A stretch of 64,000 bases of DNA. Origin: CALDTK01 sp965215115 (GTDB lineage: Bacteria; Bacteroidota; Bacteroidia; Chitinophagales; Saprospiraceae). Shown here piece by piece: positions 17,510-26,390 of this stretch (the first letter of the stretch is position 1; each line of letters begins with the position of its first letter). The DNA lies in assembly GCA_965215115.1 (NCBI GenBank), contig OZ244050.1, positions 558,001-622,000 on the forward strand. The letters run 5' to 3'. Position numbers and translations under genes: made by a program. The notes under the pieces were generated by a model. The model saw nothing but the letters and a program-made list of their open reading frames with translations. It was not told the DNA's origin and ran no database searches.

Positions 17510-18692
17510 TTACTGCTTCGCTTCCGGAGCCCGCGCCTTCAGCTTCGCCTTCAGCACCCGTGCGGCGCTCGTGAAGCCACCCTCGGTGCCGTCGACGAAG
17601 TGGGCGTGCTCGCGGTCGCGGTCTAGGACGTAGCAGCTCATTAGGGAGGCGTGCGTGGTGTGGAGGCCGAACTGAAACTTGCCCGCGGCCTCCTCGCGGT
17701 CGAGGTAGGCGATGAGCTCGTCGATCTGCGCGGGCGTACCCGACAGCACGCAGTTGAACGTGCCGTCGACCATGAGGGTGTGGCTCAGTTCGATGACCTG
17801 CTCGAGGTAGGCGCGGCCCGACGTCCGAGAAGCGGAAGTACAGCGGGCCGATGAGCGTCACCATCCACTCGCGCAACAGTTGCAAAAAGGTAAAGCGCTC
17901 CAGGCGGATGCTCATCTCGCGGCGGGTCTTCGAGATGGCGAGGTCGAGCTTGAGCCGCGGGCCGGAGATCGGGTGGCGGAGTTTGTGCGCGCCGAACACC
18001 TCGTCGATCGTGCGCGCGATCGCGGCGTAGACGGGGCCCTGGCGTGCGTCGTCCGGGCAGACGGCCAGCAGGCACACGATGCGCTGGGCGTCGCGCGGGG
18101 GCTTGATCTCGTCCCAGCGGCACTCCATGCCCTCGAGGTTGAGGCTCGGGATGCTCGGGGCGGGCTCCCCGGGGCCGGTGTCGAGGGCGCGTTTGATAGT
18201 GGACTCGGCGTGTTTGACCCCGGTGCCGAGGACGATCGGCAGCGTGAGGTGCTCGTTGACGGCCAGCCGCGCGATCCGGATCGCGTGGCGCTCGCGGCGG
18301 GCCCCGGCCACGGAGTGCGCGCCGACCTTGAGGGTGAGTTGCAGGGTACGCAGGACGTGGATTTGGTAGCGGTCCAGCACCTCGAGCACCCCGTCGAGTA
18401 GTTTTGGCGGAAGCAGGAAAGTGGCCCCGTCCCCGCCGAAGAAGTACGGGACCTCGAGGCTCGGGTCTACCCCGTGCAAGACGTTGAGCACGGCGACGAT
18501 GCCCCCGGTGGCCGCCATGTTGACCTCGTGGTGGAAGCCCGCCGCGACGGCCTCCGTGGAGCCGGCCACGTCGAGCATGACGACGGCCCAGTCGCTCGGG
18601 ACGTCGACGAAGTACACGTCCGACTCGAGGAGGTCGGCCAGGGGCGTGTGGTACTTCGGGAGGTCGCGGTAGAAGTAGTGGGTGTCGGGCAT
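17510..18692 (-). pseudogene. DUF3095-family protein, frameshifted
   Basis: From the ATG at 18692, MPDTHYFYRDLPKYHTPLAD leads into VVMLDVAGSTEAVAAGFHHEVNM, VPYFFGGDGATFLLPP, RIARLAVNEHLTLPIVLGTG and LTLIGPLYFRFSDVG-like sequence. Around 17810-17830 the frame is lost and runs into Arg/Pro-rich nonsense. The family sequence resumes in another frame with GRAYLEQVIELSHTLMVDGT, GLHTTHASLMSCYV and HAHFVDGTEGGFTSAARVLK, ending at 17510. Both halves look well kept. The function of DUF3095 is unknown, though its N-terminus recalls nucleotide-cyclase folds. A variant hairpin element is at 18401-18414. Confidence 0.8.
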
Positions 18693-18718
18693 GGGGGCGA
18701 GCGGGTGCCTGCGGCGCT

Positions 18719-18784
18719 CGACGCGAAGGTCGCCAAGCAGCCACGCAAAGGGCGCAAAGCCCGGACTAGCCCGGACTAGCCCGG
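18719..18784 (+). repeat. short ACGCAAAG-type repeats and a 10-bp CCCGGACTAG tandem
   Basis: 18719-18760 carries degenerate ACGCGAAGG/ACGCAAAGG/GCGCAAAG units like those at 548 and 9554. 18760-18784 is CCCGGACTAG repeated two and a half times. They lie upstream of the DUF3095 start. Confidence 0.7.
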
Positions 18785-18845
18785 AGGATACGATACGATT
18801 GCTCCGGAGCGCCACGCCGTTCGTTGCGAAATGGCGCATCAGGGG

Positions 18846-19256
18846 CTATCCATATCGCAGTGGTTGACGCCGACGTAGAAAGCGCAGCCCGCCGAGCACG
18901 ACCGCCGCAACGTCTAACGGGTCGCGCGTCTGCCGGGGGTCTAGGTAAGGGAAGAGTCCCTCGAAGATCAGCGCCAGCACCACCGTCATCGCCGCCACCT
19001 CCAGCGCCGTGAAGCACCGCCAGCCCCGGAGGCTCGGGTAGCCGTGCGTGGAGAGCCAGGCGGTGACGAAGCGCCGTTCGGCCTGCGCCAAACCCAGTAG
19101 GACCGGTACGCCCAGGAAAGGATCGAGGTGATTGTCGAGGAGCGGCATCCGCCACCCGAGGGCCTTCTGGCCGACCTGGTGCAGAACCAAGGTCACGGCA
19201 CAGGCCAGCCACGTCCGGGTCGTCAACGGTTTTGCCGAAAGGCGTAATAGCCTCAC
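18846..19256 (-). CDS. small multi-pass membrane protein, unknown
   Basis: 136 aa with about four hydrophobic segments: TWLACAVTLVLHQVGQ, HLDPFLGVPVLLGLA, ALEVAAMTVVLALIFEG and DPLDVAAVVLGGLRFL. The pattern DNHLDPFLGVPVLL recalls small Bacteroidota membrane proteins sometimes labelled magnesium-citrate transporters, but I cannot support that role. A hairpin element (19229-19243, GCC-GAAA-GGC) lies at its N-terminus (RLSAKPL), so the start could be internal. It follows the next small gene by one base on the same strand. Confidence 0.65.
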   Translation of the reverse strand: MRLLRLSAKPLTTRTWLACAVTLVLHQVGQKALGWRMPLLDNHLDPFLGVPVLLGLAQAERRFVTAWLSTHGYPSLRGWRCFTALEVAAMTVVLALIFEGLFPYLDPRQTRDPLDVAAVVLGGLRFLRRRQPLRYG

Positions 19257-19257
19257 G

Positions 19258-19461
19258 CTAGGCCACCGTCATGAGCCCGACCACGAGCCCGAAGATGATC
19301 AGCGGCGAGATGACGAGCAGCAGGATGGCGAGGCCGATGCCGATGAGGATCTTGACCGTGGCCTGCGCGCGGGTGTCGCCGGGCTGGACGGTGACCTTGT
19401 CCCAGAAGGTGGGGGCGGTGGACTCTTCGGGACTAGGCTCTGGGGGCGGGACTTCGGTCAT
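19258..19461 (-). CDS. small single-pass membrane protein, unknown
   Basis: 67 aa from the ATG at 19461 (an in-frame start 18 bases upstream is possible). An acidic/Pro-rich N-terminus (TEVPPPEPSPEEST) is followed by TFWDKVTVQPGDTRAQATVK and a long hydrophobic segment ILIGIGLAILLLVISPLIIF. Probably in an operon with the following membrane protein. No function can be proposed. Confidence 0.65.
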   Translation of the reverse strand: MTEVPPPEPSPEESTAPTFWDKVTVQPGDTRAQATVKILIGIGLAILLLVISPLIIFGLVVGLMTVA

Positions 19462-19526
19462 GGCGTTGGCCTGTGGCACTTAACGCAAAGACGAAACACC
19501 CACCCAGGTTCGAGACCCACCCCACC

Positions 19527-21053
19527 TTAGCTCAACGGTCGCGCCCGAGGGGGCCGGTCCACGCGCGCGGCATCGTGTACGGGAAGCGGTCGAAGCTGAG
19601 CGTCGTCGGGGTCCTGCGCGCGGGGGTCGCCGTAGCGGTACTGGTAGGTGGCGAGTTCGTCGCGGAGGTAGGCGAGCGTCCGGGCGTAGCCGGGGTCGGC
19701 GGCGACGTTGTTGAGCTGGTCGGGGTCGCGGGCGAGGTCGTAGAGCTCCTCGGCGGGGCGGCGCCCGAAGGCGGCGTTGTAGCGGCGGGCCCCGTCGGCG
19801 CTACCGTAGTCGAGCAGCATCCGCCGTTTGGTCGGGGAGTCATCCACGTCGCCGTAGGGTCCGATCGAAGGGTTGATCACCTCCGGGTCGCCGGCGGGCC
19901 AGCGCGCGGGCAGGTAGTTGCGCACGTACAGGAAGCCGTCGGTCCGCACGGCGCGCATGGGGTAGCTCAGCGCCCCGAGGCGGACGTTGGCGTGGCGCTC
20001 GCGCCCGAGGAAGACGCCCGCGCGCATCGGGTCGGCCACGGCCGCGGAGTCGGGAGTGGGCGCGAGCAGCGGCACGAGCGAACTGCCCTGCATGCCGGGC
20101 GGCACGGGCACTCCCGCTACCTCGAGGATCGTGGGCGCGAGATCGATCAACGAGACGAAGGGGCCGCCGCGGGGGCCGGTTTGCGAGTCGGCAGTTCTAG
20201 CGCCGACCGCGCTCGCCGCGGTATTCCCGCCGTTCGGCAGGCGGACCATCAGCGGGACGCGCGCACCGAGGTCGTAGAGGTTGGCCTTCGCGCGCGGGAA
20301 GGGCATCCCGTTGTCGCTCGTCACGATGACGAGGGTGCGGTCGAGTTCGCCGCTGGCGCGCAAGGCCTCCAGGATGGCGCCGCACTCGCGGTCGAAGCGC
20401 TCGACCTCGGCGTAGTAGTCGAGGAGGTCGTCGCGGACGGCGGGCACGTCGGGCCAGCACGCGGGCACGGCGAGGGCGTCGGGGCGGAGGCCCGCGGCGG
20501 CCCCGGAGCCGGGGTCGTAGGCGCGGTGCGGGTCGAGGCTCCCGAACCAGAAGCACCAGGGGGCGCCGCTGGCGTCGGCGGCGCGAAAGGCCGCGAAGTC
20601 GGCGTAGGCGGGCCCCGCAGGATTGTCGGCGTAGCCGCCGACGGCCGCCACGCCCGGGCCCCAGCCCTTGCGCGTCATGCCGACGTGGTAGCCGGCGCGC
20701 GCCAGCTGCGTGACGTAGTTGGCGTAGGCGGTGTCGAGGGGGCCGTAGAGGTTGGCCCCGGCCCCGAGGGCGACGGCGTGTCGGCCGGTGAGTAGAGCGG
20801 CGCGGCTCGGGGTGCACGAGGGGCTGGACACGAAGGCCCGCTCGAACACGACGGCGCCCTCGCGCGCGAGGCGGTCGAAGTTCGGCGTACGCACGGTGGC
20901 GTCGCCGAGGTGCGTGGCGTGCGGGTACGACCAGTCGTCGGCCAGGAACACGAGTACGTTGGGGCGGGACACGCCTCCTTGCGCGAAGGCGGTGGCGACG
21001 GCGAGGAGGCAGAGGATCACGACCAACAAGGGCCGCGTACGGAGGTTGGGCAT
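19527..21053 (-). CDS. secreted sulfatase (type I, formylglycine-dependent)
   Basis: 508 aa with a signal peptide (LLVVILCLLAVATAFAQ). The sulfatase N-terminus RPNVLVFLADDWSYPHATHL has the metal-binding Asp pair, and SSPSCTPSRAALLTGRHAV holds the C-x-P-S-R motif whose Cys becomes formylglycine. Later VTSDNGMPFPRAKANLYD supplies further metal ligands. It should remove sulfate from carbohydrates or other esters in the periplasm, and needs a formylglycine-generating enzyme not present here. No hairpin element lies in it. Confidence 0.92.
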   Translation of the reverse strand: MPNLRTRPLLVVILCLLAVATAFAQGGVSRPNVLVFLADDWSYPHATHLGDATVRTPNFDRLAREGAVVFERAFVSSPSCTPSRAALLTGRHAVALGAGANLYGPLDTAYANYVTQLARAGYHVGMTRKGWGPGVAAVGGYADNPAGPAYADFAAFRAADASGAPWCFWFGSLDPHRAYDPGSGAAAGLRPDALAVPACWPDVPAVRDDLLDYYAEVERFDRECGAILEALRASGELDRTLVIVTSDNGMPFPRAKANLYDLGARVPLMVRLPNGGNTAASAVGARTADSQTGPRGGPFVSLIDLAPTILEVAGVPVPPGMQGSSLVPLLAPTPDSAAVADPMRAGVFLGRERHANVRLGALSYPMRAVRTDGFLYVRNYLPARWPAGDPEVINPSIGPYGDVDDSPTKRRMLLDYGSADGARRYNAAFGRRPAEELYDLARDPDQLNNVAADPGYARTLAYLRDELATYQYRYGDPRAQDPDDAQLRPLPVHDAARVDRPPRARPLS

Positions 21054-21102
21054 CGGGATCAAAGTACGGCACGAGCCCGCGGTACGCGATGCCGGTGGAG
21101 CG

Positions 21103-21942
21103 CTACTTTTCCCGCAGCGGATTGAGCCCCGGGCCCACGGTCTTGTCCCACGGCACGCCGAGTTGGTACCCGAGCTTATCGGCGTGCTCGTAGTTGGCCA
21201 CGTCGACCCCGTACACTAGGTGCTCCTCGTCGATCTCGCCGTAGGTGCCGAAGAGGCGGTCCCAGATCGAGAGCATGTTGCCGAAGTTGGTGTCCGTGTG
21301 CGGGAGCGTGTGGTGGTGGTGGACCTTGTGCATGTGCGGGGTCACGATGACGTAGCCCAGGGCGCGCTCGAGTTTTGCCGGAAGGCGCACATTGGCGTGC
21401 GTCCAGTACGTGAAGAAGACCGTCACGAGGCGGTAGAACAGGTAGAACGCCAGCGGCATGCCGAGCAAGACCACGGCCAGGAGCGCGGCGACCTCGCGGA
21501 AGAGGAAGTCGAGCGGGTGGTGGCGCGTACCGGTGGTCACGTCGACGTGGGTATCGGAGTGGTGGACGATGTGGAGGCGCCACATGAAGGGCACCTTGTG
21601 CAGCGCGTAGTGGGCGCCGTACTGCGCGATGAGGTCGAGGAAGAGGATGCTGACGATGAGCTCGACCCAGAGCGGGGCGTCGATGAGGCCGAGGAGTCCG
21701 AATTCGCTGGCTTCGATCCAGGAGAAGACGCCGGCGGTGGCGAGGCCGAACACGACGTTGATGGCCATGACGATGGCGAGTAGGACGAGGTTGACGCGCG
21801 CGTGGCGCCACTTGCGGTAGTCGTGTTTGACGAAGCCGTAGTAGCCCTCCGCAACCCAGAAGACGCCCATGACGAGCACGAGCCAACCGAATTTGCCGGC
21901 CGTGGAGAGGTTGGCCGTGAAGTCGACGAGGGACTGGAGCAT
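21103..21942 (-). CDS. sterol desaturase / fatty-acid hydroxylase-family membrane enzyme
   Basis: 279 aa, several membrane helices. The di-iron histidine motifs are present: HYALHKVPFMWRLHIVHHSD (H-x-x-x-H, H-x-x-H-H), then HPLDFLFREV, and HMHKVHHHHTLPHTDTNFGN ending DRLFGTY. It should hydroxylate or desaturate a lipid. The ATG at 21942 is used because the first helix follows; a longer frame exists. A hairpin element (21372-21386, GCC-GGAA-GGC) is inside, encoding RLPAKLE. Confidence 0.9.
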   Translation of the reverse strand: MLQSLVDFTANLSTAGKFGWLVLVMGVFWVAEGYYGFVKHDYRKWRHARVNLVLLAIVMAINVVFGLATAGVFSWIEASEFGLLGLIDAPLWVELIVSILFLDLIAQYGAHYALHKVPFMWRLHIVHHSDTHVDVTTGTRHHPLDFLFREVAALLAVVLLGMPLAFYLFYRLVTVFFTYWTHANVRLPAKLERALGYVIVTPHMHKVHHHHTLPHTDTNFGNMLSIWDRLFGTYGEIDEEHLVYGVDVANYEHADKLGYQLGVPWDKTVGPGLNPLREK

Positions 21943-22056
21943 GGTTGACCTTTGGTGGCGATGGCCGGTGGTGGCGTTGACCTTCGGCGTACCGTTCGGA
22001 CGTGCTGTTAGGGGGCTTGCTTTGGGATCGTGGCTAATGTACGGTAGGGAAGGTTC

Positions 22057-22101
22057 GACATTCGTCAAAACTGGGGCTGGAGGGGCGGCTTTCGCTAAAA
22101 C
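22057..22101 (-). repeat. tandem pair of diverged mini-hairpins
   Basis: 22057-22071 reads GTTTTGACGAATGTC on the minus strand (GAC/GTC stem, GAAT loop). 22087-22101 reads GTTTTAGCGAAAGCC (stem with an A-C mismatch). The starts are 30 bases apart in the same orientation, between the AbiEii stop and the sterol desaturase-like gene. Confidence 0.7.
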
Positions 22102-22115
22102 TCGTTAGCGCGGGG

Positions 22116-23054
22116 CTAGCCTTGCGCAATCCCGACGATTCGGTGGTAGGCGTCAGAAGCCTGCGCAAACGTGATTTGGTTTTTCAACACTGCGTAAGAC
22201 ATCCGGCTCACGAAGCGATTGTATTCCTCCTCGTACCTCGCGTCTTCGCTGAACAGACGCGTGGCCTCGGCCAACAAATCTTCCGGAGCGACAGAGAACT
22301 CCATGTACCGCGGCCGATCGTCTTCGATGACCCGCGCAACTAACGCGACAAAGCGTTCGCGCGACTGGAGAATTAGCGGTTCGAGGGCGGCGAGGTCGTG
22401 GACGTGCCGAACGAGGTTTCGATCTTCATTATTGACCCTGCCTTCTTGGCGCCTGACCAAGCGCCAGGCGAGGGCTACTAGCTTGTTCGCCGCGATCACC
22501 ACTGGGTCTAAAGCCTCGAATGAGGTCTCCGCGGGGAGCCCGAGCGTTTCGGCTACCAAGGACTGAACAGGGACCACGGAACTCGGCGCGAGGCTCTCCG
22601 CGAACCGAATCTCGAGCCGGATGTGCGGCCGGAGGTGACTGTCCTTCAAAAGTGGGGCGCACTCAGTGGGATAAAGCACTTCTAAGATTTGTTGGAAGCC
22701 CTGATCGTGTGCGTTTCGGTAGCCGATCTCATATTCGGGAAGGCATGTAACGATCTCGGCCTCCAGAGCTCGGCGGAAAGAACTTTTCCCGCCCTTCGAC
22801 GGCAGCTCTGCTCCTGCCACTGGAACGACCAAAAAATCGGCATCCTCAGAGAACCGCGTGATCAGACCGCGTTTACTCAAGCTAGTACCTCCGGTGAAGA
22901 TGAACCGGACTGAACGCGCACTGCCAAAGTCATTGAGCAACTGAAGTATTTGAACTAGGTGCCAGTCCTTCTCCAAGGATGGCAAGGTGGCATTGTCGTC
23001 TCTTGCGCTGAGTACAACGTCGAGATTCGCCAGGGTCGGATCAAACGCACTCAT
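22116..23054 (-). CDS. abiEii: AbiEii/AbiGii-family nucleotidyltransferase toxin
   Basis: 312 aa from the ATG at 23054. The nucleotidyltransferase core is FIFTGGTSLSKRGLITRFSE followed by DADFLV, matching GG-T-S-L-S...R-F-S-E-D-x-D of the type IV AbiE toxins. The start overlaps the end of the upstream antitoxin gene by 14 bases, the typical AbiE order (antitoxin then toxin). AbiE toxins act on tRNA-like substrates and cause growth arrest during phage infection. It marks the left end of the defence island. Confidence 0.88.
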   Translation of the reverse strand: MSAFDPTLANLDVVLSARDDNATLPSLEKDWHLVQILQLLNDFGSARSVRFIFTGGTSLSKRGLITRFSEDADFLVVPVAGAELPSKGGKSSFRRALEAEIVTCLPEYEIGYRNAHDQGFQQILEVLYPTECAPLLKDSHLRPHIRLEIRFAESLAPSSVVPVQSLVAETLGLPAETSFEALDPVVIAANKLVALAWRLVRRQEGRVNNEDRNLVRHVHDLAALEPLILQSRERFVALVARVIEDDRPRYMEFSVAPEDLLAEATRLFSEDARYEEEYNRFVSRMSYAVLKNQITFAQASDAYHRIVGIAQG

Positions 23055-23454
23055 ACTCGACGGTTCGCTCACGAAATTGTAATCGGCCTTCGATCGGGCG
23101 ATCCACCCCGATCCAGCGGCCATTCGGCACCTGATGCGAACCCGCATTATACTCCGCTACTGCGCTCGACGGGCGTATCTCGGCCCCGTGGCGTAAGGCG
23201 TATTGCCGACCCAACTCTTGGAGAGAGCGCCGCAAGATCACTTTCTGAAAGCGCTCCGAGTACTCGATGTACGCATACGCGTCTTCACGAAGCTGCGCAA
23301 GCCGACCGGAGGCGACGAGTTCCTCCAAGGCGGCGGTCACCTCCGCGTCGGGGCCACAGTCGTCGAAGTCGCAACGCAGAAGGAGTGGAGCTTCAGCTTC
23401 TTGATCGTCGACGAGTTGCGCTACGCGCTGGTGGGTTTCGGAGAGTGATGACAT
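23041..23454 (-). CDS. abiEi: AbiEi-like antitoxin (DUF6088-type)
   Basis: 137 aa from the ATG at 23454. The N-terminal half looks like a winged helix (EVTAALEELVASGRLAQLRE), then YAYIEYSERFQKVILRRSLQ and GAEIRPSSAVAEYNAGSHQV. Position directly upstream of and overlapping the AbiEii toxin, with its size, makes it the cognate antitoxin and probable autorepressor. Sequence identity to known AbiEi is not obvious to me, so context carries weight. Confidence 0.75.
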   Translation of the reverse strand: MSSLSETHQRVAQLVDDQEAEAPLLLRCDFDDCGPDAEVTAALEELVASGRLAQLREDAYAYIEYSERFQKVILRRSLQELGRQYALRHGAEIRPSSAVAEYNAGSHQVPNGRWIGVDRPIEGRLQFRERTVEYECV

Positions 23455-23562
23455 GGGGATGGCGTTTGTAACGGTGTGTGCAAGGTACGGATTGGGCGGC
23501 TGGAACGAAGCTATCGGGTAAACCCGAAGTTCCTCGAGGAAGACAGCACGCAGCCCTGCGAA

Positions 23563-23602
23563 GCCTTGCGCCCCTCGCGTCTCCATTGCGTACCTCGCGT
23601 CC
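23563..23602 (-). repeat. GxxExxY-type ~40-bp repeat, diverged copy 3
   Basis: On the minus strand GGACGCGAGGTACGCAATGG then AGACGCGAGGGGCGCAAGGC, matching the copies at 9554 and 9987. No GxxExxY gene is adjacent; it sits between hsdM and the AbiEi gene. Confidence 0.75.
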
Positions 23603-23607
23603 AAAAC

Positions 23608-25122
23608 CTACCCCACCCGCAACCTTTCCTCCACCCCCCGAAAAGCCTCCAGCGCCGCCTCCAACTCCTCAATAATCTCCGCGGCGATCACCTCCGGGGG
23701 CGGCAGGTTGTCCAGGTCCGTGAGCGACTGATCCCGCAGCCAAAACAGGTCGAGATTCACCTTGTCCCGCGCCAGCAACTCCGCGTACGGATACGCCCGC
23801 CAGCGACCTTCCGGATTGCGCTCCTCATCGTAGAGCGCCCGCGCGTTTTGCCGCAAGGCGTAACAGGCCACGAACTCGTCCAAATCAGCGCGCGTCATAG
23901 GCGAGCGCTTCAGCGTGTGGTGCACGTTCGTGCGGTAGTCGTAGAAGTACACCTCGTCGGTCCAGGGCTCGGTGCGCCCCGGGCGGTTGTCGAAGAACAG
24001 CACGTTCGCCTTTACGCCATTCGCGTAGAAGATGCCCGTCGGGAGCCGCAGGATGGTGTGGAGGCGCGTGGTCTGCATGAATTGCCGCCGGACGGTCTCG
24101 CCGGCGCCGCCCTCGAAGAGGACGTTGTCCGGGAGGACTACCGCCGCGCGACCTGTGACCTTCAAACAAGAGCGGATGTGCTGCAGGAAGTTGAGTTGCT
24201 TGTTGGAGGTGCTCGTCCAGAAGTCCTGGCGTTCGTAGCTCAGATCGTCGCGGACGGCCTCGCCGGCCTCGTTCGTGAAGGTCATCGAGGACTTCTTGCC
24301 GAAGGGCGGATTGGCGAGCACGTAGTCGACGCGGGTCGCGGGCTCGGCGATGAGGGCGTCCGAACCGCTCACGGGACTTTCGCCGTCGATCTCGCCGATA
24401 CCGTGGAGGTACATGTTCATCAGACACATGCGCCGCGTGGCCGGGACGATCTCGTTGCCGCTGAAGGTGCCTTCCTTCAGCGCCCGTTTCTGCTCGCGAC
24501 TCAGCGTGTGCTCCTTGACGAGGAAATCGTAGGCCGCCAAAAAGAAGCCGCCCGTGCCGCAACTCGGGTCGTGGATCGTGCGGCCGGGCTCCGGTCGCAC
24601 GCAGTCTACCATCGCCTGGATGAGGGCGCGCGGCGTGAAGTACTGCCCAGCGCCGCTCTTGACATCCTCCGCGTTTTTGGAGAGCAATCCCTCGTAGATG
24701 TCGCCCTTCACGTCGGTGCCGAGCATCGTCCACTGCTGCTCGTCGATGAGGGCGATGAGGCGCGCGAGCTTGGCAGGGTCCTGGATCTGGTTTTGGGACT
24801 TGACGAAGATTTGGCCCAGCAAGCCCGGTTCGGTGGAGAGACTGCGCAGGACCTGGAGGTAGAAGGACTCAAGTTCAGCCCCGCGCTTGGAGCTCAGCGT
24901 GGGCCAGTCGCAGCGCTCGGCCTGGTAGATCTCGCGACCGTCCTCGTCCTTGAGGGCCGGGAGCGGCAAGCGACGGTTGTGGGGTGGCCGCTCGAGCTCG
25001 TCGGCCATCTTGAGGAAGAGCAGGAAGGTGATTTGCTCGAGGTAGTCCCCGTAGGAGACGCCGTCGTCGCGCAGGACGGTGGCGAAGTTCCAGACTTTTT
25101 GGGTGAGGTGGTGGGTGGGCAT
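23608..25122 (-). CDS. hsdM: type I restriction-modification DNA methyltransferase subunit
   Basis: 504 aa. An HsdM N-terminal helical domain (KVWNFATVLRDDGVSYGDYL) is followed by the N6-adenine methylase core: SAM motif IHDPSCGTGGFFLAAYDFLV and catalytic motif IV VLANPPFGKK. It methylates adenine with HsdS and protects from HsdR. The start has the C-rich leader CACCCCCCATG, with a hairpin element 11 bases upstream (25134-25148, GCAA loop). hsdS and hsdR lie 4.4 kb or more upstream, separated by other genes. An internal element at 23845-23859 encodes LRQNAR. Confidence 0.95.
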   Translation of the reverse strand: MPTHHLTQKVWNFATVLRDDGVSYGDYLEQITFLLFLKMADELERPPHNRRLPLPALKDEDGREIYQAERCDWPTLSSKRGAELESFYLQVLRSLSTEPGLLGQIFVKSQNQIQDPAKLARLIALIDEQQWTMLGTDVKGDIYEGLLSKNAEDVKSGAGQYFTPRALIQAMVDCVRPEPGRTIHDPSCGTGGFFLAAYDFLVKEHTLSREQKRALKEGTFSGNEIVPATRRMCLMNMYLHGIGEIDGESPVSGSDALIAEPATRVDYVLANPPFGKKSSMTFTNEAGEAVRDDLSYERQDFWTSTSNKQLNFLQHIRSCLKVTGRAAVVLPDNVLFEGGAGETVRRQFMQTTRLHTILRLPTGIFYANGVKANVLFFDNRPGRTEPWTDEVYFYDYRTNVHHTLKRSPMTRADLDEFVACYALRQNARALYDEERNPEGRWRAYPYAELLARDKVNLDLFWLRDQSLTDLDNLPPPEVIAAEIIEELEAALEAFRGVEERLRVG

Positions 25123-25133
25123 GGGGGGTGGTG

Positions 25134-25148
25134 GGCTTGCGCCAAAAC
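25134..25148 (-). repeat. dispersed GNAA mini-hairpin, GCAA loop, in the hsdM leader
   Basis: Minus strand GTTTTGGCGCAAGCC, ending 12 bases before the hsdM ATG in the same orientation as the gene. A 7-bp stem with a TGTC loop (25196-25213) lies further upstream, after the fic stop. Confidence 0.85.
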
Positions 25149-25231
25149 TAGGCGTGGGAGTGCGATGATAGCGGCTTTGCTTCGAGATCTAAATGGATTC
25201 GCTGTCGCGAATCTTCGATTTGGCCAAAACC

Positions 25232-26362
25232 TCATTCGTCCGCCGGCACCGCAAACCCCTCCCGCCGCAACGACGCCACGAAGGCCGGCAACAGCGGCGA
25301 GTCGACCATATTGAAGCGATAGATCCGACTGTTCTGAGGATCTGCGTTCACGAGTCCCATTTCGCGCCACTGCTTCAGCATCCGTGAGGCGTGTACGGAT
25401 GACCACTCGAAGTACTCCCGCAACTCCTTGTTCTGCGTTTGGAAGGAGTACGACAGATATTCTAACATTTCTCGATCGCGCGCATCAATGCGCCCTCGCT
25501 TAAACGCATCGGCGATAGAGGGCCGCAGGAGTTTGTCGCGAACGAACGCATCATCCGCCAGGCGACTGATGGAACGGAGCTCGTCCTGGATGCTTGCGGC
25601 GAAAAAACTGCACCACGACAGGAGGCCCTCGTCGTGTCCCTGGTCGGCGTTACCGAGTTCGGTGTAGTACCGGTCGCGATTGACGCACAACACGGCCGTC
25701 GGATTGAGCACCTGGCCGTTGACCTGAAACCCGAACCGTAGCAGCATGAAGTACGTCACGAGCCGCCCCGTGCGCCCATTGCCGTTCGAGAAAGGGTGGA
25801 TCGCCATGAAGCGATGGTGGACGATGGACGTGCGGAGTAGATCGTTGTGCGGCTGGCCCGCCGCCGTCGCGAACGCTACCAAAGCCTGCATCTCGGCTTC
25901 CACCTCCGACTGAAGCTCGGGTGGGCGGTGCGCCGACTTACTGATCTTCACCGGCGTGTTGCGATACTGGCCCGGCGTTCGGTCGCCCTCCTGGCCGGGC
26001 GCGAGCCCCTCGGTCACGATCTGGTGCAACTGCCGGATGAAGTGCTCGGAGAGCGGCCGGTCGGCAGAGTCTTCCACGAACTTCACGGCGCGCTCCACGT
26101 TCGCGATCTCCCGGTGACGTTCCGGATCGTTGGCACCAAAGCGATCCGAATACACGTAGTCGACCAAGGTGGTATGGTTGCCCTCGATCCGGGCCGAAGC
26201 CACGCTCTCGAGTTTCTGGAAGAGGTCCCGCAACTGGAGGAACACTTGCGGGTGGGACTCCGGCACGTCCTGTGGTGCGTAGCGGAGCTTCTCCAGGGCG
26301 AGGATGTCGCGGACGAGTTGCGTGTCCCACGTAGGGGTGACGAGCCGAAGGGGAGCGAGCAT
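25232..26362 (-). CDS. Fic/DOC-family protein with N-terminal Fic_N domain and C-terminal winged helix
   Basis: 376 aa. The Fic_N domain carries SARIEGN, fitting the inhibitory (S/T)-x-x-x-E-(G/N) helix of class II Fic proteins. The active-site motif HPFSNGNGRTGRLVTYF is complete (H-P-F-x-x-G-N-G-R). The last ~90 residues (IDARDREMLEYLSYSFQTQN, VHASRMLKQWREMGLV) look like a winged helix. Such proteins usually AMPylate a target and are self-inhibited. It lies between hsdM and the EVE-like nuclease; a 16-bp perfect palindrome just upstream of the ATG suggests autoregulation. Confidence 0.92.
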   Translation of the reverse strand: MLAPLRLVTPTWDTQLVRDILALEKLRYAPQDVPESHPQVFLQLRDLFQKLESVASARIEGNHTTLVDYVYSDRFGANDPERHREIANVERAVKFVEDSADRPLSEHFIRQLHQIVTEGLAPGQEGDRTPGQYRNTPVKISKSAHRPPELQSEVEAEMQALVAFATAAGQPHNDLLRTSIVHHRFMAIHPFSNGNGRTGRLVTYFMLLRFGFQVNGQVLNPTAVLCVNRDRYYTELGNADQGHDEGLLSWCSFFAASIQDELRSISRLADDAFVRDKLLRPSIADAFKRGRIDARDREMLEYLSYSFQTQNKELREYFEWSSVHASRMLKQWREMGLVNADPQNSRIYRFNMVDSPLLPAFVASLRREGFAVPADE

Positions 26363-26374
26363 GCCGGAAGGTAG

Positions 26375-26390
26375 GACAAGTTAACTTGTC
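26375..26390. promoter_or_regulatory. perfect 16-bp palindrome upstream of the Fic gene, candidate operator
   Basis: GACAAGTTAACTTGTC, two perfect 8-base half-sites, ends 12 bases upstream of the fic ATG. Its position fits repression by a dimeric winged-helix protein, possibly the Fic protein's own C-terminal domain. A weaker inverted repeat CTTTGA-CCT-TCAAAG is at 26437-26451, and TATCTTTG at 26434-26441 resembles a Bacteroidota -7 box facing the divergent nuclease gene. Confidence 0.65.

Noticed and set aside
19500..19525. tRNA T-loop-like GGTTCGAGACC
   Set aside because: No acceptor, anticodon or D arm can be built around it.
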